DNA of 64,000 bases from Eubacterium callanderi (GCF_900142645.1 NZ_FRBP01000002.1:124001-188000), one strand, 5' to 3'; shown: positions 24,581-33,269, counted from the first letter of the stretch. The notes: generated from the sequence alone by a model not told the origin. Numbers and translations: made by a program.

Positions 24581-25531
24581 CTATACCCTATTCTGTGGAT
24601 TCCCTTCAAGCCAGCAGCGAATATTATCAAACACAATGACTGCTCGCTTGTACAGGGATTCTTTTGTGGCGTAAGCCACATGTGGTGTTAGAACCGTGTT
24701 CGGTGCGCTTAAAAGCGGGTAGTCCTTTGGCAGCGGCGGATCTTCTTCGTAAACGTCAATACCTGCGCCGGCCACCTTTCCCTCTTTTAGCGCGTCTGCC
24801 AACGCCTCATTGTCAATAACGCCGCCTCTCGACGTATTGATTATAATGGCTTCGGGTTTCATAAGCGCCAGCATATCCCGGCTGATCAGTCCCTGTGTTT
24901 CTGGACTTACAGGAATATGAAGCGTTACAATATCGCTCTGCTTGAGGAGCTCCTCTAAATCCATATATTTGATACCCATTTCCAGACCCTCTGAGCGAAC
25001 GGTCCGGCTGTAGGCTAAAAGCTCACATCCAAAAGCTTTTCCAATTTCTGCCACCTTTAAGCCAATGGCGCCGGTTCCTACGATTCCCAGTTTTTTGCCA
25101 CAGAGCTCATGGCCGATCAAGCCTCCGATGGTCCCGCCATTACGCGTTTCGTGGTCACAGGTCACAATATAGCGGTAGACATCAATCATAAGCCCAAAGG
25201 CCAGCTCGGCCACCGCATTGGTCGAATAGCCCGCCGCATTGCACAGAATAATACCCCTTTCCTTACAGGCGGCAACATCTACATGGTCAACCCCTGTAAA
25301 GGCAATATCCACCAGCTTTAGATTTTTGCAGGCGTCAATAACCTCTTTTCCAAAGGGCTGGTTGGCCAGTACGACAACATCGGCGTCCTTTACCCGCTCA
25401 ATCAGCTTTTCTGTGTCGGTTTCCCGGTTTTCATAAGCAATAAACTCATGCCCGTCCGCACGGAGCAGCATGCTCAATGTCTGCAGTGCATCCTCTGTAA
25501 TGCCGAGGGGTTCCATTATTACAATCTTCAT
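24581..25531 (-). CDS. D-isomer-specific 2-hydroxyacid dehydrogenase
   Basis: A 316-residue NAD-dependent enzyme. The dinucleotide fold is at KKLGIVGTGAIGLKVAEIG (about 146-164), and the family signature continues with LHIPVSPETQGLISRDML, INTSRGGVIDNEALADAL (catalytic Arg), GIDVYEEDPP (Glu) and the final catalytic His in LTPHVAYAT. The N-terminal substrate domain starts VIMEPLGI. Possible substrates are hydroxypyruvate, glycerate, phenylpyruvate or 2-ketoisocaproate; sequence does not decide. It is co-transcribed with the flavodoxin-like reductase. Confidence 0.92.
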   Translation of the reverse strand: MKIVIMEPLGITEDALQTLSMLLRADGHEFIAYENRETDTEKLIERVKDADVVVLANQPFGKEVIDACKNLKLVDIAFTGVDHVDVAACKERGIILCNAAGYSTNAVAELAFGLMIDVYRYIVTCDHETRNGGTIGGLIGHELCGKKLGIVGTGAIGLKVAEIGKAFGCELLAYSRTVRSEGLEMGIKYMDLEELLKQSDIVTLHIPVSPETQGLISRDMLALMKPEAIIINTSRGGVIDNEALADALKEGKVAGAGIDVYEEDPPLPKDYPLLSAPNTVLTPHVAYATKESLYKRAVIVFDNIRCWLEGNPQNRV

Positions 25532-25658
25532 CGCTCGTTGCCTCCGAATCCTTATTTAATCCTAATAAGCTTATTATAATACAAACCCGCATGCTTTTTA
25601 AGGATAAATTTATACCAATCACCAAAATTCTTTGTCACTTTAACGGCAGAAAAGATAA

Positions 25659-26336
25659 TTATTCGTCTTCTTCGGTCATTATTCGTATTTGATCGTAACT
25701 GTAGCCTCTGCTCATCAGATTACGGGTAACACGCTGCTTCAGTTCTCGGCCCGTATAACCTTTGTTTTCCTGCATTCTGCGGTATTTTTCATAAAAGCGT
25801 CTGAGCTCGGTCATCTGTTTTTCTAGAAGTGCCTCGGTCTCTTCCTCGGTCAGGTTTTCAGTTTCATCCTCTGGCAGTCTAGCCTCAATCACCTCGCGGA
25901 TTACCTCACCCGGAAATCCCTTTCTCTGCAAAAAGGTATAGATCTTACCTTTGCGTTTCCTGTAGCTTTCCCGGCTGTACTGACGAGCCGCTTTTTCAAA
26001 CTGTTTCTCACAGCATATCCGTTCCTGGTCTGGCGTGTAAAGCTCGTCCATAACGGCAATCAGTTCCTGAGGAATCCCCCTTTTTTTCAGATCATAACGC
26101 ATTTTTACTCTGCCCCAGAAATTGAAATGAATATTGTTATAGCAGTAATTCTTTACATAAGCGGTGTCGTTAATAAAGGCATATTGTACAAGCTTTGCCA
26201 TAACCTCTGCAACCACACGCTCACTGTACTCCTTTTTTTCCAGATAGTCGACCATTTCCTTTTCAGTCCGATTTTTAAAAGAAATGTAATTCAGACTCTG
26301 GTCATAGGCTTTCTGAACGGTCTTAGGGTCACTCAT
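25659..26336 (-). CDS. recX: RecX-family regulatory protein
   Basis: A 225-residue all-helical protein made of RecX three-helix repeats: AYDQSLNYISFKNRTEKEMV (10-29), YAFINDTAYVKNYCYNN, RVKMRYDLKKRGIPQELI and a further IYTFLQRKGFPGEVIREVI. RecX binds RecA filaments and blocks recombinase activity. It is slightly longer than typical RecX because of an extra acidic/Tyr-rich C-terminal repeat (residues about 185-220). recA is not adjacent. The gene stands alone between the M23 gene terminator and an untranslated stretch. Confidence 0.88.
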   Translation of the reverse strand: MSDPKTVQKAYDQSLNYISFKNRTEKEMVDYLEKKEYSERVVAEVMAKLVQYAFINDTAYVKNYCYNNIHFNFWGRVKMRYDLKKRGIPQELIAVMDELYTPDQERICCEKQFEKAARQYSRESYRKRKGKIYTFLQRKGFPGEVIREVIEARLPEDETENLTEEETEALLEKQMTELRRFYEKYRRMQENKGYTGRELKQRVTRNLMSRGYSYDQIRIMTEEDE

Positions 26337-26351
26337 AGGATTTCCTTTCCA

Positions 26352-26391
26352 CTAAAAAACTGCCGGCTGATCCCGGCAGTTTTATTTTAAC
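26352..26391 (-). terminator. Terminator of the M23 peptidase gene or upstream of recX
   Basis: AAACTGCCGG pairs with CCGGCAGTTTT around a short loop; it sits between the M23 stop and the recX start on the minus strand. Confidence 0.85.
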
Positions 26392-26396
26392 AAATT

Positions 26397-27875
26397 TTAA
26401 ACATAAGCGCCAGACGAAACAGGAATATAATCCTGAATAAGCTGGGCAACACCGCCAATCTTCACTTCAAAATGAAGATGGTTGGCTGTTGAAGAGCCAG
26501 TAGAACCGGTTCCTCCAATATATTCACCCTGGCCAACAGTCTGGCCAACACTGACATCAATGCTGCTGAGGTGGCCGTACAATGTTGAGTAGCCGCCTTC
26601 ATGCTGAATTTCAATGCAGTTTCCATAGCCGCCAAAGCTTGACGCACGCGTTACGGTTCCGGCCGCTGATGCATAAACCGGGGTGCCATAGCTGTTCAAA
26701 ATATCCACAGCGCAGCCATTGGAGTGATTGCTTGATCCGCCGCCCGGGCGTCCTATTTCACCTACAAGGCCACTGGTCGGGATCAGAAACTGTCCGCTGC
26801 CGCTGATGGAGCCTCTGGATACAGGCGCAGCTGCCGCTTCCTTTGTTCCTACACGCTTAACTGCCTTAACTGGTTCCTTGGTAGTGTTTTCTGATTTAAC
26901 TTCCTTACCGACCTCCTGGCCGTTTTCATAGGTAAAAACAGCATCAACATCCTTCTGGCCGTTTTCCCCCTTCTGTACTTCTTCCACTTCGCCAGTCATC
27001 AGCTCATCGGCAGGCTGTTCCTCTGTCTCAAAGGGGATTTCTTCTTGATACTGCTTTTCGACAACGGTAACCACTGTCAGTACCGGTGCTTTCTGAGTTG
27101 TATTCAGAACGTCGCCTTCCTTTAAAGTATTCAGATCTTTATCAGCATTCATGGCTGCCAGACGGTCAACGGTTGTTCCACGATTGGCTGCGATAAGATT
27201 TCCATCGGTTTCTCCCGGCTGAACGGTGGTTTGAGCTGTAATCTCATTTCCCTCTTTCAGATATGACATGGTAGCGTCATAATTCCTGGCGTCAGGCACT
27301 TCCACATTTTGTTCATCAATGGTAACATTCTGCTTAAGTTCTGAGCTCAAAACTGTCGCACCCTCTACCTGGGAATACTGCTGTTTGAAATCATTCAATG
27401 CCCTTTCTGCCGTCTCTTTGGAGTCGGTCTGAATGGCTGGCTTTCCATCAATCATGATGGCAGCCCCCTTGAGCTTAACGTCAACTCCGGCATTGTAAAT
27501 GGTTTCGGCACACTGACCCACATCAAGCTTCTCTCCCATTGTGCGGGCAGGCTTAAGCTTGATATCATCCGCTATAATAACATTCTCATTGCCATATTCT
27601 TTGGAGAGCTTTTGCTGCAGCTCTCCAAGAGCATTGTCAAAGGTACTCTGATCCTTGACATATCCAATGCTCTGCCCGTTATATAACACCTCGTAAGCTG
27701 TTGTCTGGGCATGGGCAATTCCCGTACCGGCACAGACCAGAAAGGCTGTTACCACAATGGCAGATGCTCTGGCAGTGAAAACCCGCTTTCCAATTTTATC
27801 ATTAAATTTGTCCAGCTTTGCGTTAATCTTTTCTTCAACAGAACTCAGCTTGTCTCTGAATTTTGAGGTTTTCAT
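26397..27875 (-). CDS. Secreted M23 endopeptidase with LysM-like and G5 domains
   Basis: A 492-residue exported cell-wall enzyme. Residues about 33-57 form an N-terminal membrane anchor or signal (ARASAIVVTAFLVCAGTGI). A LysM-like repeat (NLIAANRGTTVDRLAAMNAD, about 226-245) precedes a G5 domain (VVEKQYQEEIPFETE onward, about 275-350) and a C-terminal M23 domain with YGTPVYASAAGTV, YSTLYGHLSS and NHLHFEVK. The first zinc motif is unusual: SNHSNGCAVDI instead of HxxxD. The domain order matches clostridial wall hydrolases acting on peptide cross-links. A WalR-like box lies just upstream of its -35, as expected for such enzymes. Confidence 0.92.
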   Translation of the reverse strand: MKTSKFRDKLSSVEEKINAKLDKFNDKIGKRVFTARASAIVVTAFLVCAGTGIAHAQTTAYEVLYNGQSIGYVKDQSTFDNALGELQQKLSKEYGNENVIIADDIKLKPARTMGEKLDVGQCAETIYNAGVDVKLKGAAIMIDGKPAIQTDSKETAERALNDFKQQYSQVEGATVLSSELKQNVTIDEQNVEVPDARNYDATMSYLKEGNEITAQTTVQPGETDGNLIAANRGTTVDRLAAMNADKDLNTLKEGDVLNTTQKAPVLTVVTVVEKQYQEEIPFETEEQPADELMTGEVEEVQKGENGQKDVDAVFTYENGQEVGKEVKSENTTKEPVKAVKRVGTKEAAAAPVSRGSISGSGQFLIPTSGLVGEIGRPGGGSSNHSNGCAVDILNSYGTPVYASAAGTVTRASSFGGYGNCIEIQHEGGYSTLYGHLSSIDVSVGQTVGQGEYIGGTGSTGSSTANHLHFEVKIGGVAQLIQDYIPVSSGAYV

Positions 27876-27920
27876 TTTTTACTTTCTCCTTAATTAGCGC
27901 TAAAACATGTTGTTAGTTGA

Positions 27921-27949
27921 ATTTTAACATAAACGTAAACTTTTCTCAA
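27921..27949 (-). promoter_or_regulatory. Sigma-A type promoter of the M23 gene
   Basis: On the minus strand, TTGAGA (27944-27949) and TAAAAT (27921-27926) are 17 bases apart. Confidence 0.55.
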
Positions 27950-27951
27950 GA

Positions 27952-27977
27952 TTTTTGTAACTTTTTTGTTACAAAAA
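27952..27977. promoter_or_regulatory. WalR (YycF)-like box upstream of the M23 gene
   Basis: TGTAAC (27956-27961), five bases, TGTTAC (27967-27972) fits the WalR consensus TGTWAH-N5-TGTWAH. The same bases lie in a 10-bp-arm inverted repeat (27952-27977). It sits seven bases upstream of the M23 -35, where an activator would bind. Confidence 0.6.
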
Positions 27978-28076
27978 AGATGAATCTTTAAGATTTTTTG
28001 TTTTTTAGTCCCATCACGCAACTGCTTATGCTATAATAGAATACCAAATACAATTTACTATTGAGGTGAACAAAAT

Positions 28077-29396
28077 ATGACAACTGAAAGCTCTGATAAT
28101 ATAAATCGTTTAATTCCGTCTGATATCTTTAACACGCTTTCCTTTTACCGTCCCGTTCTGGAGCACCCAATCCTCAAGGATTTTCTGGTTCTTTCAAGAG
28201 CCTATGAATCTGGTTTAAGGGGCGCCGAATACCGGAGGGAATATCTGGATACTTACTATCATTTGAAATCTCTGATGCTGGGTTACTCCTTTAATAAAAG
28301 CGAGGATACCAATTACGCCAAAACTCCCTGGAAGGATTTTCTGATCACCCAGATCGTCGGAAATGAGAATCCTCTGACGCTTCTGTTCGAAAGAGGGCCA
28401 GTCACTAAGCAGCACCCTTTTGCCAAAAGTATGTACCATGAATTTGAAATTTTCATGAAGCTCTATCATTTTGACTGGGATGCCTTTTTAAAGGAAACAA
28501 ATCTTGACGACACCAATATTTTTTCTGCCCATATCTTTTTCCCGGTTCCGCCCTGTGATGAAATCGACCTGGCCTTTTCGACCGAGGACATCGACAAAGC
28601 CTTCAACGCCACCAACGAATACATCAACCATCACGGTCTTGGAATTTTTGAAATTAACGTCAGCTTTAAAATTGTAGCCGGCGGACGCCTTTCCCCTATT
28701 ACCAACCAAAAATATAAGCCTATGGATTCCCTGGTTGGCTATGATATGCAGAAAAAGGAGCTCATTGCCAATACCGCCTCCTTTATAAACAATTATACTG
28801 GTCTGAACGTACTGCTTCAGGGCGATATGGGCACCGGAAAATCCACGATGGTCAAAGCCCTGCTGGATACCTTTAAGGATACCAAGCTCAAAATGGTCGA
28901 AATAAAGAAAGACCAACTCGAATATATCCCTTCGGTCATCGAATACGTTAAAAAGCGCCCTTACCCGTTCATACTTTTTATCGACGACCTCTCCTTCGAC
29001 GAGGACGACGCCGACTATAAAATTTTCAAAAATGTTATGGAGGGCTCTCTCGAGGAAAACCCGCAGAACGTGCTGATTTATGCCACCTCCAACAAACGCC
29101 ACCTGGTAACTGAAACCATGTCCGAGCGCGATAATGCAGTCCATACAAAAGATGTCATGGAAGAAAAGCTTTCACTTTCCAGCCGTTTCGGCCTGGTGCT
29201 CACCTTTGAGGTTCCCAATCAGAAAGGTTATCTCTCAATGGTTTTGGAACTCGCAAAGGAAGCGGGCATCGACATGCCCACCGCAAGAATCGAGTCTCTG
29301 GCCATTCAATGGGAACTGCGTCACCTTAACCGCTCCGGGCGTACAGCCGAACAGTTCATAGACTATTTAAAAATCAATTCTTTTACAGAGGACTAA
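28077..29396 (+). CDS. DUF815-family AAA-type ATPase
   Basis: A 439-residue cytoplasmic ATPase. The N-terminal ~200 residues are unassigned; the ATPase core shows SLVGYDMQKKELIANT, Walker A LQGDMGTGKST (about 251-261), Walker B FILFIDDLSF (about 300-309) and the sensor-1 stretch LIYATSNKRHLV, ending with a helical lid and RFGLVLTF. This order is that of DUF815, a family distantly related to DnaA/RuvB-type loaders with unknown role. TATAAT at 28032-28037 with an RBS GAGGTGA gives a clear start. A terminator and a standalone palindrome follow. Confidence 0.88.
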   Translation: MTTESSDNINRLIPSDIFNTLSFYRPVLEHPILKDFLVLSRAYESGLRGAEYRREYLDTYYHLKSLMLGYSFNKSEDTNYAKTPWKDFLITQIVGNENPLTLLFERGPVTKQHPFAKSMYHEFEIFMKLYHFDWDAFLKETNLDDTNIFSAHIFFPVPPCDEIDLAFSTEDIDKAFNATNEYINHHGLGIFEINVSFKIVAGGRLSPITNQKYKPMDSLVGYDMQKKELIANTASFINNYTGLNVLLQGDMGTGKSTMVKALLDTFKDTKLKMVEIKKDQLEYIPSVIEYVKKRPYPFILFIDDLSFDEDDADYKIFKNVMEGSLEENPQNVLIYATSNKRHLVTETMSERDNAVHTKDVMEEKLSLSSRFGLVLTFEVPNQKGYLSMVLELAKEAGIDMPTARIESLAIQWELRHLNRSGRTAEQFIDYLKINSFTED

Positions 29397-29401
29397 CCAC
29401 T

Positions 29402-29438
29402 AAAAAAACGCTGAAAGATGCTTTCAGCGGCCTTTTTG
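29402..29438 (+). terminator. Terminator of the DUF815 gene
   Basis: CGCTGAAAG (29409-29417) pairs with CTTTCAGCG (29421-29429) around ATG, followed by CCTTTTT. Confidence 0.9.
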
Positions 29439-29447
29439 CAGATTATC

Positions 29448-29474
29448 GACGACCGGTAAAATTTACCGGTCGTC
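29448..29474. repeat. 13-bp-arm palindrome, copy 2
   Basis: GACGACCGGTAAA (29448-29460) and TTTACCGGTCGTC (29462-29474) are perfectly complementary around one base and are followed by six T. The core is the same as the palindrome at 8812-8840, about 20 kb away. Confidence 0.85.
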
Positions 29475-29494
29475 TTTTTTCAAAAAAAGAAAAA

Positions 29495-29527
29495 ACATTG
29501 ACAGCACTGCGCGATCAATGTTATACT
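29495..29527 (+). promoter_or_regulatory. Promoter of the DUF6323/DUF6179 pair with overlapping inverted repeat
   Basis: TTGACA (29498-29503) and TATACT (29522-29527) are 18 bases apart. The inverted repeat ACATTGA (29495-29501) / TCAATGT (29515-29521) covers the -35 and spacer, as a repressor site would. Confidence 0.6.
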
Positions 29528-29614
29528 AGTGTTTGCGTTCAAATTATTTATCTATATTAATTTTATAATTATATCACATATCGGTCATTTTGTCAATAGG
29601 CAAGGAGGATATTT

Positions 29615-30061
29615 ATGAAGAATTTTCAGATTGCACTGCTGAATTCTGGTACTCTGGACATTGCTGAAAAAGAAAATGCCATTCTCAGTACCAATGATGA
29701 TGCCGCTAAATACGGCCTTTCCCTCACTCCCGACGAAGCCCATGAGCTGATAATGCGCAATATCACCGAGCTTAAAAGCCATGGACGTGTAGAAATTGGC
29801 CCGGGTATACTGCCAAAAATTACTCACGCAGTCTGCCATTCCCAAAGTCTCTGGCCTGAAAACTATGCACAAACCCTGGAAGAACTGGTTGAAGCCTTCT
29901 ATATTATTAAAGAAGACACTCTGGATCGTATTAGTGATGACTGCATCATCGAGCATCTGGCCGATGCTCTGGACCGCGGATTGACAAATGCCGAAGATAT
30001 CCTGATGGATCGACAAATTAACGCACTTTGCAGAAGCAAATTACACAAACAGGAGATTTAG
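29615..30061 (+). CDS. Hypothetical protein (DUF6323-like), first of a pair
   Basis: A 148-residue acidic helical protein. From memory it resembles DUF6323, found next to DUF6179 in many Clostridia; I cannot verify this. Visible segments are an N-terminal FQIALLNSGTLDIAEKEN, LTPDEAHELIMRNITELKS (about 36-54), a central GRVEIGPGILPKI and a C-terminal ISDDCIIEHLADALDRGLTN. AAGGAGGA stands before ATG 29615. It ends two bases before the next start, so the pair is coupled. No function is known to me. Confidence 0.75.
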   Translation: MKNFQIALLNSGTLDIAEKENAILSTNDDAAKYGLSLTPDEAHELIMRNITELKSHGRVEIGPGILPKITHAVCHSQSLWPENYAQTLEELVEAFYIIKEDTLDRISDDCIIEHLADALDRGLTNAEDILMDRQINALCRSKLHKQEI

Positions 30062-30062
30062 A

Positions 30063-31034
30063 ATGAAACAAATAGAGCCCGTTAACACACTGAAAGTCAA
30101 AAATTTAGACCCTGCCGAGTACACAAAAACACTGTTATACGAGGGTGTGCGCATTGGAATGATTAACAAAAACAATCTTGAGACCTTTCAAAAGCATCTC
30201 AGCGCACTGCTTACCCGCCAGATCAGCCATTACACCAAGGGGGGAAGCTCTGTCAAAACAGAAATCGCCGGCGTCCTGACAGATGGCATTTTTTATTGCA
30301 TCGACACCATCTTATCCCAGTATGAAAATCCCGAAGATGCCATCGATAAACTTCAAACCTCAACCCTTCCCAGCCTTTTTACCGAAGGGCTGACTCAGAT
30401 CAAACAGGAAATCAACCAGACAAAGCTGCTATACACAAGGCTGAAGGGGAACCGGCTGAAGGTTGATGTCTATGCCTACAACACCACCATTGACGACATG
30501 CCTTTATTTTTTAAAGAGTATAACCCAGAATTCAAGGCAACTGAAACTCCTGGAATGCTGGAATACCTTCCCTGCTACTATCAAAAGAACCTTTCCGGTA
30601 TCCACTATATGAAAGATATTATCAATAACCTCTACCTTGAAAATCACTTTTGTAATCAGTTTGACCAGGACGAAATCTTTACACTATTGAACCGGTTTGC
30701 TGCCAATGTCGGATATCCCAGCAGAGACCTTACAGAAAATATTTTTGGTCTAGTGCTCAATAATGCCGTAGCCCGCAAGCTTTTAAACGACGATAATGCG
30801 TCAATCCTTCTCACAGAACAGGAAGCCCTGTCGCTGGCTGAACAATTTGAGGGGCAGCCACGCAAAAAATGCAAGGAAGCCGTCAGCCAGGCAATCTCTG
30901 CTATCATCGTCGAAAAGGGACTGCGATGGCCCTCACTGAAAACTTATTTAAGCAAATGCCAGGATAAAACCGTCGCCGGATTATACCGCTCCGTCAAACA
31001 GGAAACCATCTGCTCTTTTCTGTCTGTCCGTTAG
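30063..31034 (+). CDS. Hypothetical protein (DUF6179-like), second of a pair
   Basis: A 323-residue soluble helical protein, by memory DUF6179. Landmarks are YTKTLLYEGVRIGMINKNNL (about 20-39), SVKTEIAGVLTDGIFYCIDTI (part, about 60-80), DIINNLYLENHFCNQFDQDE (about 188-207) and LTEQEALSLAEQFEG. No enzyme motif is visible. It is coupled to the 148-residue gene under an inverted-repeat promoter. Its stop overlaps by four bases the stop of the convergent TIGR03915-type gene, so no terminator separates them. Confidence 0.75.
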   Translation: MKQIEPVNTLKVKNLDPAEYTKTLLYEGVRIGMINKNNLETFQKHLSALLTRQISHYTKGGSSVKTEIAGVLTDGIFYCIDTILSQYENPEDAIDKLQTSTLPSLFTEGLTQIKQEINQTKLLYTRLKGNRLKVDVYAYNTTIDDMPLFFKEYNPEFKATETPGMLEYLPCYYQKNLSGIHYMKDIINNLYLENHFCNQFDQDEIFTLLNRFAANVGYPSRDLTENIFGLVLNNAVARKLLNDDNASILLTEQEALSLAEQFEGQPRKKCKEAVSQAISAIIVEKGLRWPSLKTYLSKCQDKTVAGLYRSVKQETICSFLSVR

Positions 31035-31825
31035 CTTCCGCTCAAATGCCTTTTCTCACCAGATACGGCAAGACCCTCAGGCTGATGCTCAACGATATGA
31101 GACCAATAGCGTTTCGGCATATGTGTCATCTGGCATTTTGGATTAAAACGCTGCTTAATGCCGATCGTTTTGTAAAAACGCTGCCACAGCTGTTGGAAAA
31201 GAAGCTCCTCTGCATCTGCTTCTGGCAGTGTGAAATCGTCAATGGGCACAAGCATCCACTCATAGGGGTGATAAATAAGCGCTGAGTGGTGAACTTCGTC
31301 ATAGATCATAAACGTTTCTCCATTATACCGATCGCTGAAATGCTCTGCTAAAAGAGGGAGCACCCAATTCTTAGGTGCAATCACCGAGACAAGGGTTTTA
31401 TTATATTCCCCAAAACGGATAAAACCGCGAAGGAGATGCGCTTCGTTTTTCAGGTGCTTTACAGCCTTATAGAGCTCATGGACATCCGGGTCGGCCAGAC
31501 AGTCAATGATGCCGCCGCCCACACGATAACCCTTGCGGATAAAACGGTACATCAGCATTTCCTTTTTAGGATGACAAGTCAAGAATCCACACTTTATAAA
31601 ATCCGTCACCTCTGGAGACATTTTAATATCAAACGAACGGAAAACCCTATCGGCGTGTCCGCGGTCTGTTTCAATTTCCTTAATGGGATAAAGAAAAAAC
31701 TGCTCAAAAGTATCAGGCACAATATCGACAGGGGTTTCTTTTTTCATATAGCTTTCAAAAACACAGCATAGAAACCCTTCAAAGGTGCCATCATAAAGAT
31801 AAACCTGCCTTATTGTGTCAGACAT
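31031..31825 (-). CDS. DUF4130/TIGR03915-type DNA metabolism protein
   Basis: A 264-residue protein matching, by memory, the TIGR03915/DUF4130 family, typically encoded next to a radical-SAM partner and proposed to act in DNA modification or repair. Blocks seen are VYLYDGTFEGFLCCVFE (8-24), a middle FLTCHPKKEMLMYRFIRKG, HLLRGFIRFGEYNKTLVSVI and the late PLLAEHFSDRYNGETFMIYD. Some relatives are fused to uracil-DNA-glycosylase-like domains; this one is not. It overlaps the partner gene by 16 bases, which fits a two-protein complex. Confidence 0.87.
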   Translation of the reverse strand: MSDTIRQVYLYDGTFEGFLCCVFESYMKKETPVDIVPDTFEQFFLYPIKEIETDRGHADRVFRSFDIKMSPEVTDFIKCGFLTCHPKKEMLMYRFIRKGYRVGGGIIDCLADPDVHELYKAVKHLKNEAHLLRGFIRFGEYNKTLVSVIAPKNWVLPLLAEHFSDRYNGETFMIYDEVHHSALIYHPYEWMLVPIDDFTLPEADAEELLFQQLWQRFYKTIGIKQRFNPKCQMTHMPKRYWSHIVEHQPEGLAVSGEKRHLSGS

Positions 31826-33120
31826 TTTAAAACCTCCCTGTGCAATACAGGCGACTGATCTTTGTCAAAAAAAGACAGCTGCTCATATTTTCGCTCAATT
31901 AAATCACGCTGTCCCTGCTCTGAAATCAGTGCTCTCAGCACACCGTCCGGCGTTACCTTAAGCCCTTCAACCATTTTCCCGCTGCACAGAATAAAATACT
32001 GTGCCCGTTTCAATACCACGCCGATTTTACGCAGCCCCTCAAAATCCAGCCTGCCCATCCGTCGCGCCTGAATAATACGCATGGTGCTTTTAACCCCGAT
32101 GCCCGGCACCCTCAGAAGCATTTCTCTGGAGGCAGTGTTCACCTCAATGGGAAACTGATCCAGATGCGCCAGTGCCCAACTGCATTTCGGATCAACCAGA
32201 GGGTTAAAATTCGGATGCTCGGCATCCAGCAGCTCGGCTGCGTGGAAGCCATAAAACCGCAGCAGCCAATCTGCCTGATATAGCCGGTGCTCCCGCAAAA
32301 GCGGCGGCTTTGTATCAAGAGCTGGCAGCAGCTTATTTTCTGACACAGGCACATAAGCAGAAAAAAACACACGCTTAAGCGAATATTTCTGGTAAAGACC
32401 CTCAGTCAAGTTTAGTATTTTGTAGTCCGTGTCCGGGGTTGCTCCGATGATCATCTGTGTGCTCTGGCCGGCTGGAACAAATTTAGGGGTATGACGATAT
32501 TTGACCACGTCGTAGCTGTTTTCTTCGATTTTGTCTGTAATCATCCCCATAGGTTTAAAAATGGAAGTCTTTGTCTTATCCGGCGCCAGTCTTTTAAGGC
32601 CTTCCTCTGACGGAAGCTCAATGTTAATGCTCATCCTGTCTGCCAGATAGCCCAGCTGTGTCAAAAGTCTCGGATCGGCTCCCGGTATGGCTTTTACGTG
32701 AATGTACCCATTAAAATTATATTCATCCCCTCTTAAAAGTGCCAGGGTTTCAATCATCCTTTCACAAGTATAGTCAGGGTTTTTGATAACCGATGAGCTG
32801 AGAAAAAGTCCTTCGATATAATTTCGCCGGTAAAAACCAATGGTCAGATCTGCCAGCTCTCTGGGAGTAAATGCAGCGCGCTCAACATCCTGAGAAGCTC
32901 TGTTCACACAGTACTTGCAGTCATAGACACATACATTCGTCATCAACACCTTCAAAAGTGAAATACAGCGGCCATCTGATGCAAAGCTATGGCAGATGCC
33001 GTCCGCCACGGTATTCCCCAAAGCGCCCTTCTTCCCATCCCGTTTTACCCCGCTGGAGGTACAGGCTACGTCAAATTTCGCAGCATCGGTCAGAATTTTC
33101 AATTTATCCAACAGTTCCAT
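31810..33120 (-). CDS. Putative DNA modification/repair radical SAM protein
   Basis: A 436-residue radical-SAM enzyme of the TIGR03916 type. The cluster-binding CxxxCxxC is in NVCVYDCKYCVNRA (about residues 67-80), preceded by KGALGNTVADGICHSFASDG. The C-terminus holds a helix-hairpin-helix DNA-binding module, LLRVPGIGVKSTMRIIQARR (about 330-349). The chemistry on DNA is not established. Overlap with the DUF4130 gene indicates co-translation. The pair is widespread in Clostridia. Confidence 0.92.
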   Translation of the reverse strand: MELLDKLKILTDAAKFDVACTSSGVKRDGKKGALGNTVADGICHSFASDGRCISLLKVLMTNVCVYDCKYCVNRASQDVERAAFTPRELADLTIGFYRRNYIEGLFLSSSVIKNPDYTCERMIETLALLRGDEYNFNGYIHVKAIPGADPRLLTQLGYLADRMSINIELPSEEGLKRLAPDKTKTSIFKPMGMITDKIEENSYDVVKYRHTPKFVPAGQSTQMIIGATPDTDYKILNLTEGLYQKYSLKRVFFSAYVPVSENKLLPALDTKPPLLREHRLYQADWLLRFYGFHAAELLDAEHPNFNPLVDPKCSWALAHLDQFPIEVNTASREMLLRVPGIGVKSTMRIIQARRMGRLDFEGLRKIGVVLKRAQYFILCSGKMVEGLKVTPDGVLRALISEQGQRDLIERKYEQLSFFDKDQSPVLHREVLKCLTQ

Positions 33121-33238
33121 TTTAAGCCCTCATCTCTTCAAATATCCGTTCTTTCTTTAAAAACAGTATAAAACATTTGATCTCATTAGTCAATCGAAAA
33201 AGAACAAATTTTCTATTTATTTCTGATATTTGTTATGC

Positions 33239-33244
33239 TATAAT
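33239..33244 (+). promoter_or_regulatory. -10 element of the pentapeptide-repeat gene
   Basis: A perfect TATAAT in an AT-rich upstream stretch, about 20 bases before GAAAGGAG. Confidence 0.5.
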
Positions 33245-33269
33245 GAATCATCACGAAAGGAGTGTCCTT

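Noticed and set aside
28488-29144. A 218-codon minus-strand frame inside the DUF815 gene
   Set aside because: Complementary to a strong coding region with a Walker A; no RBS or motif.
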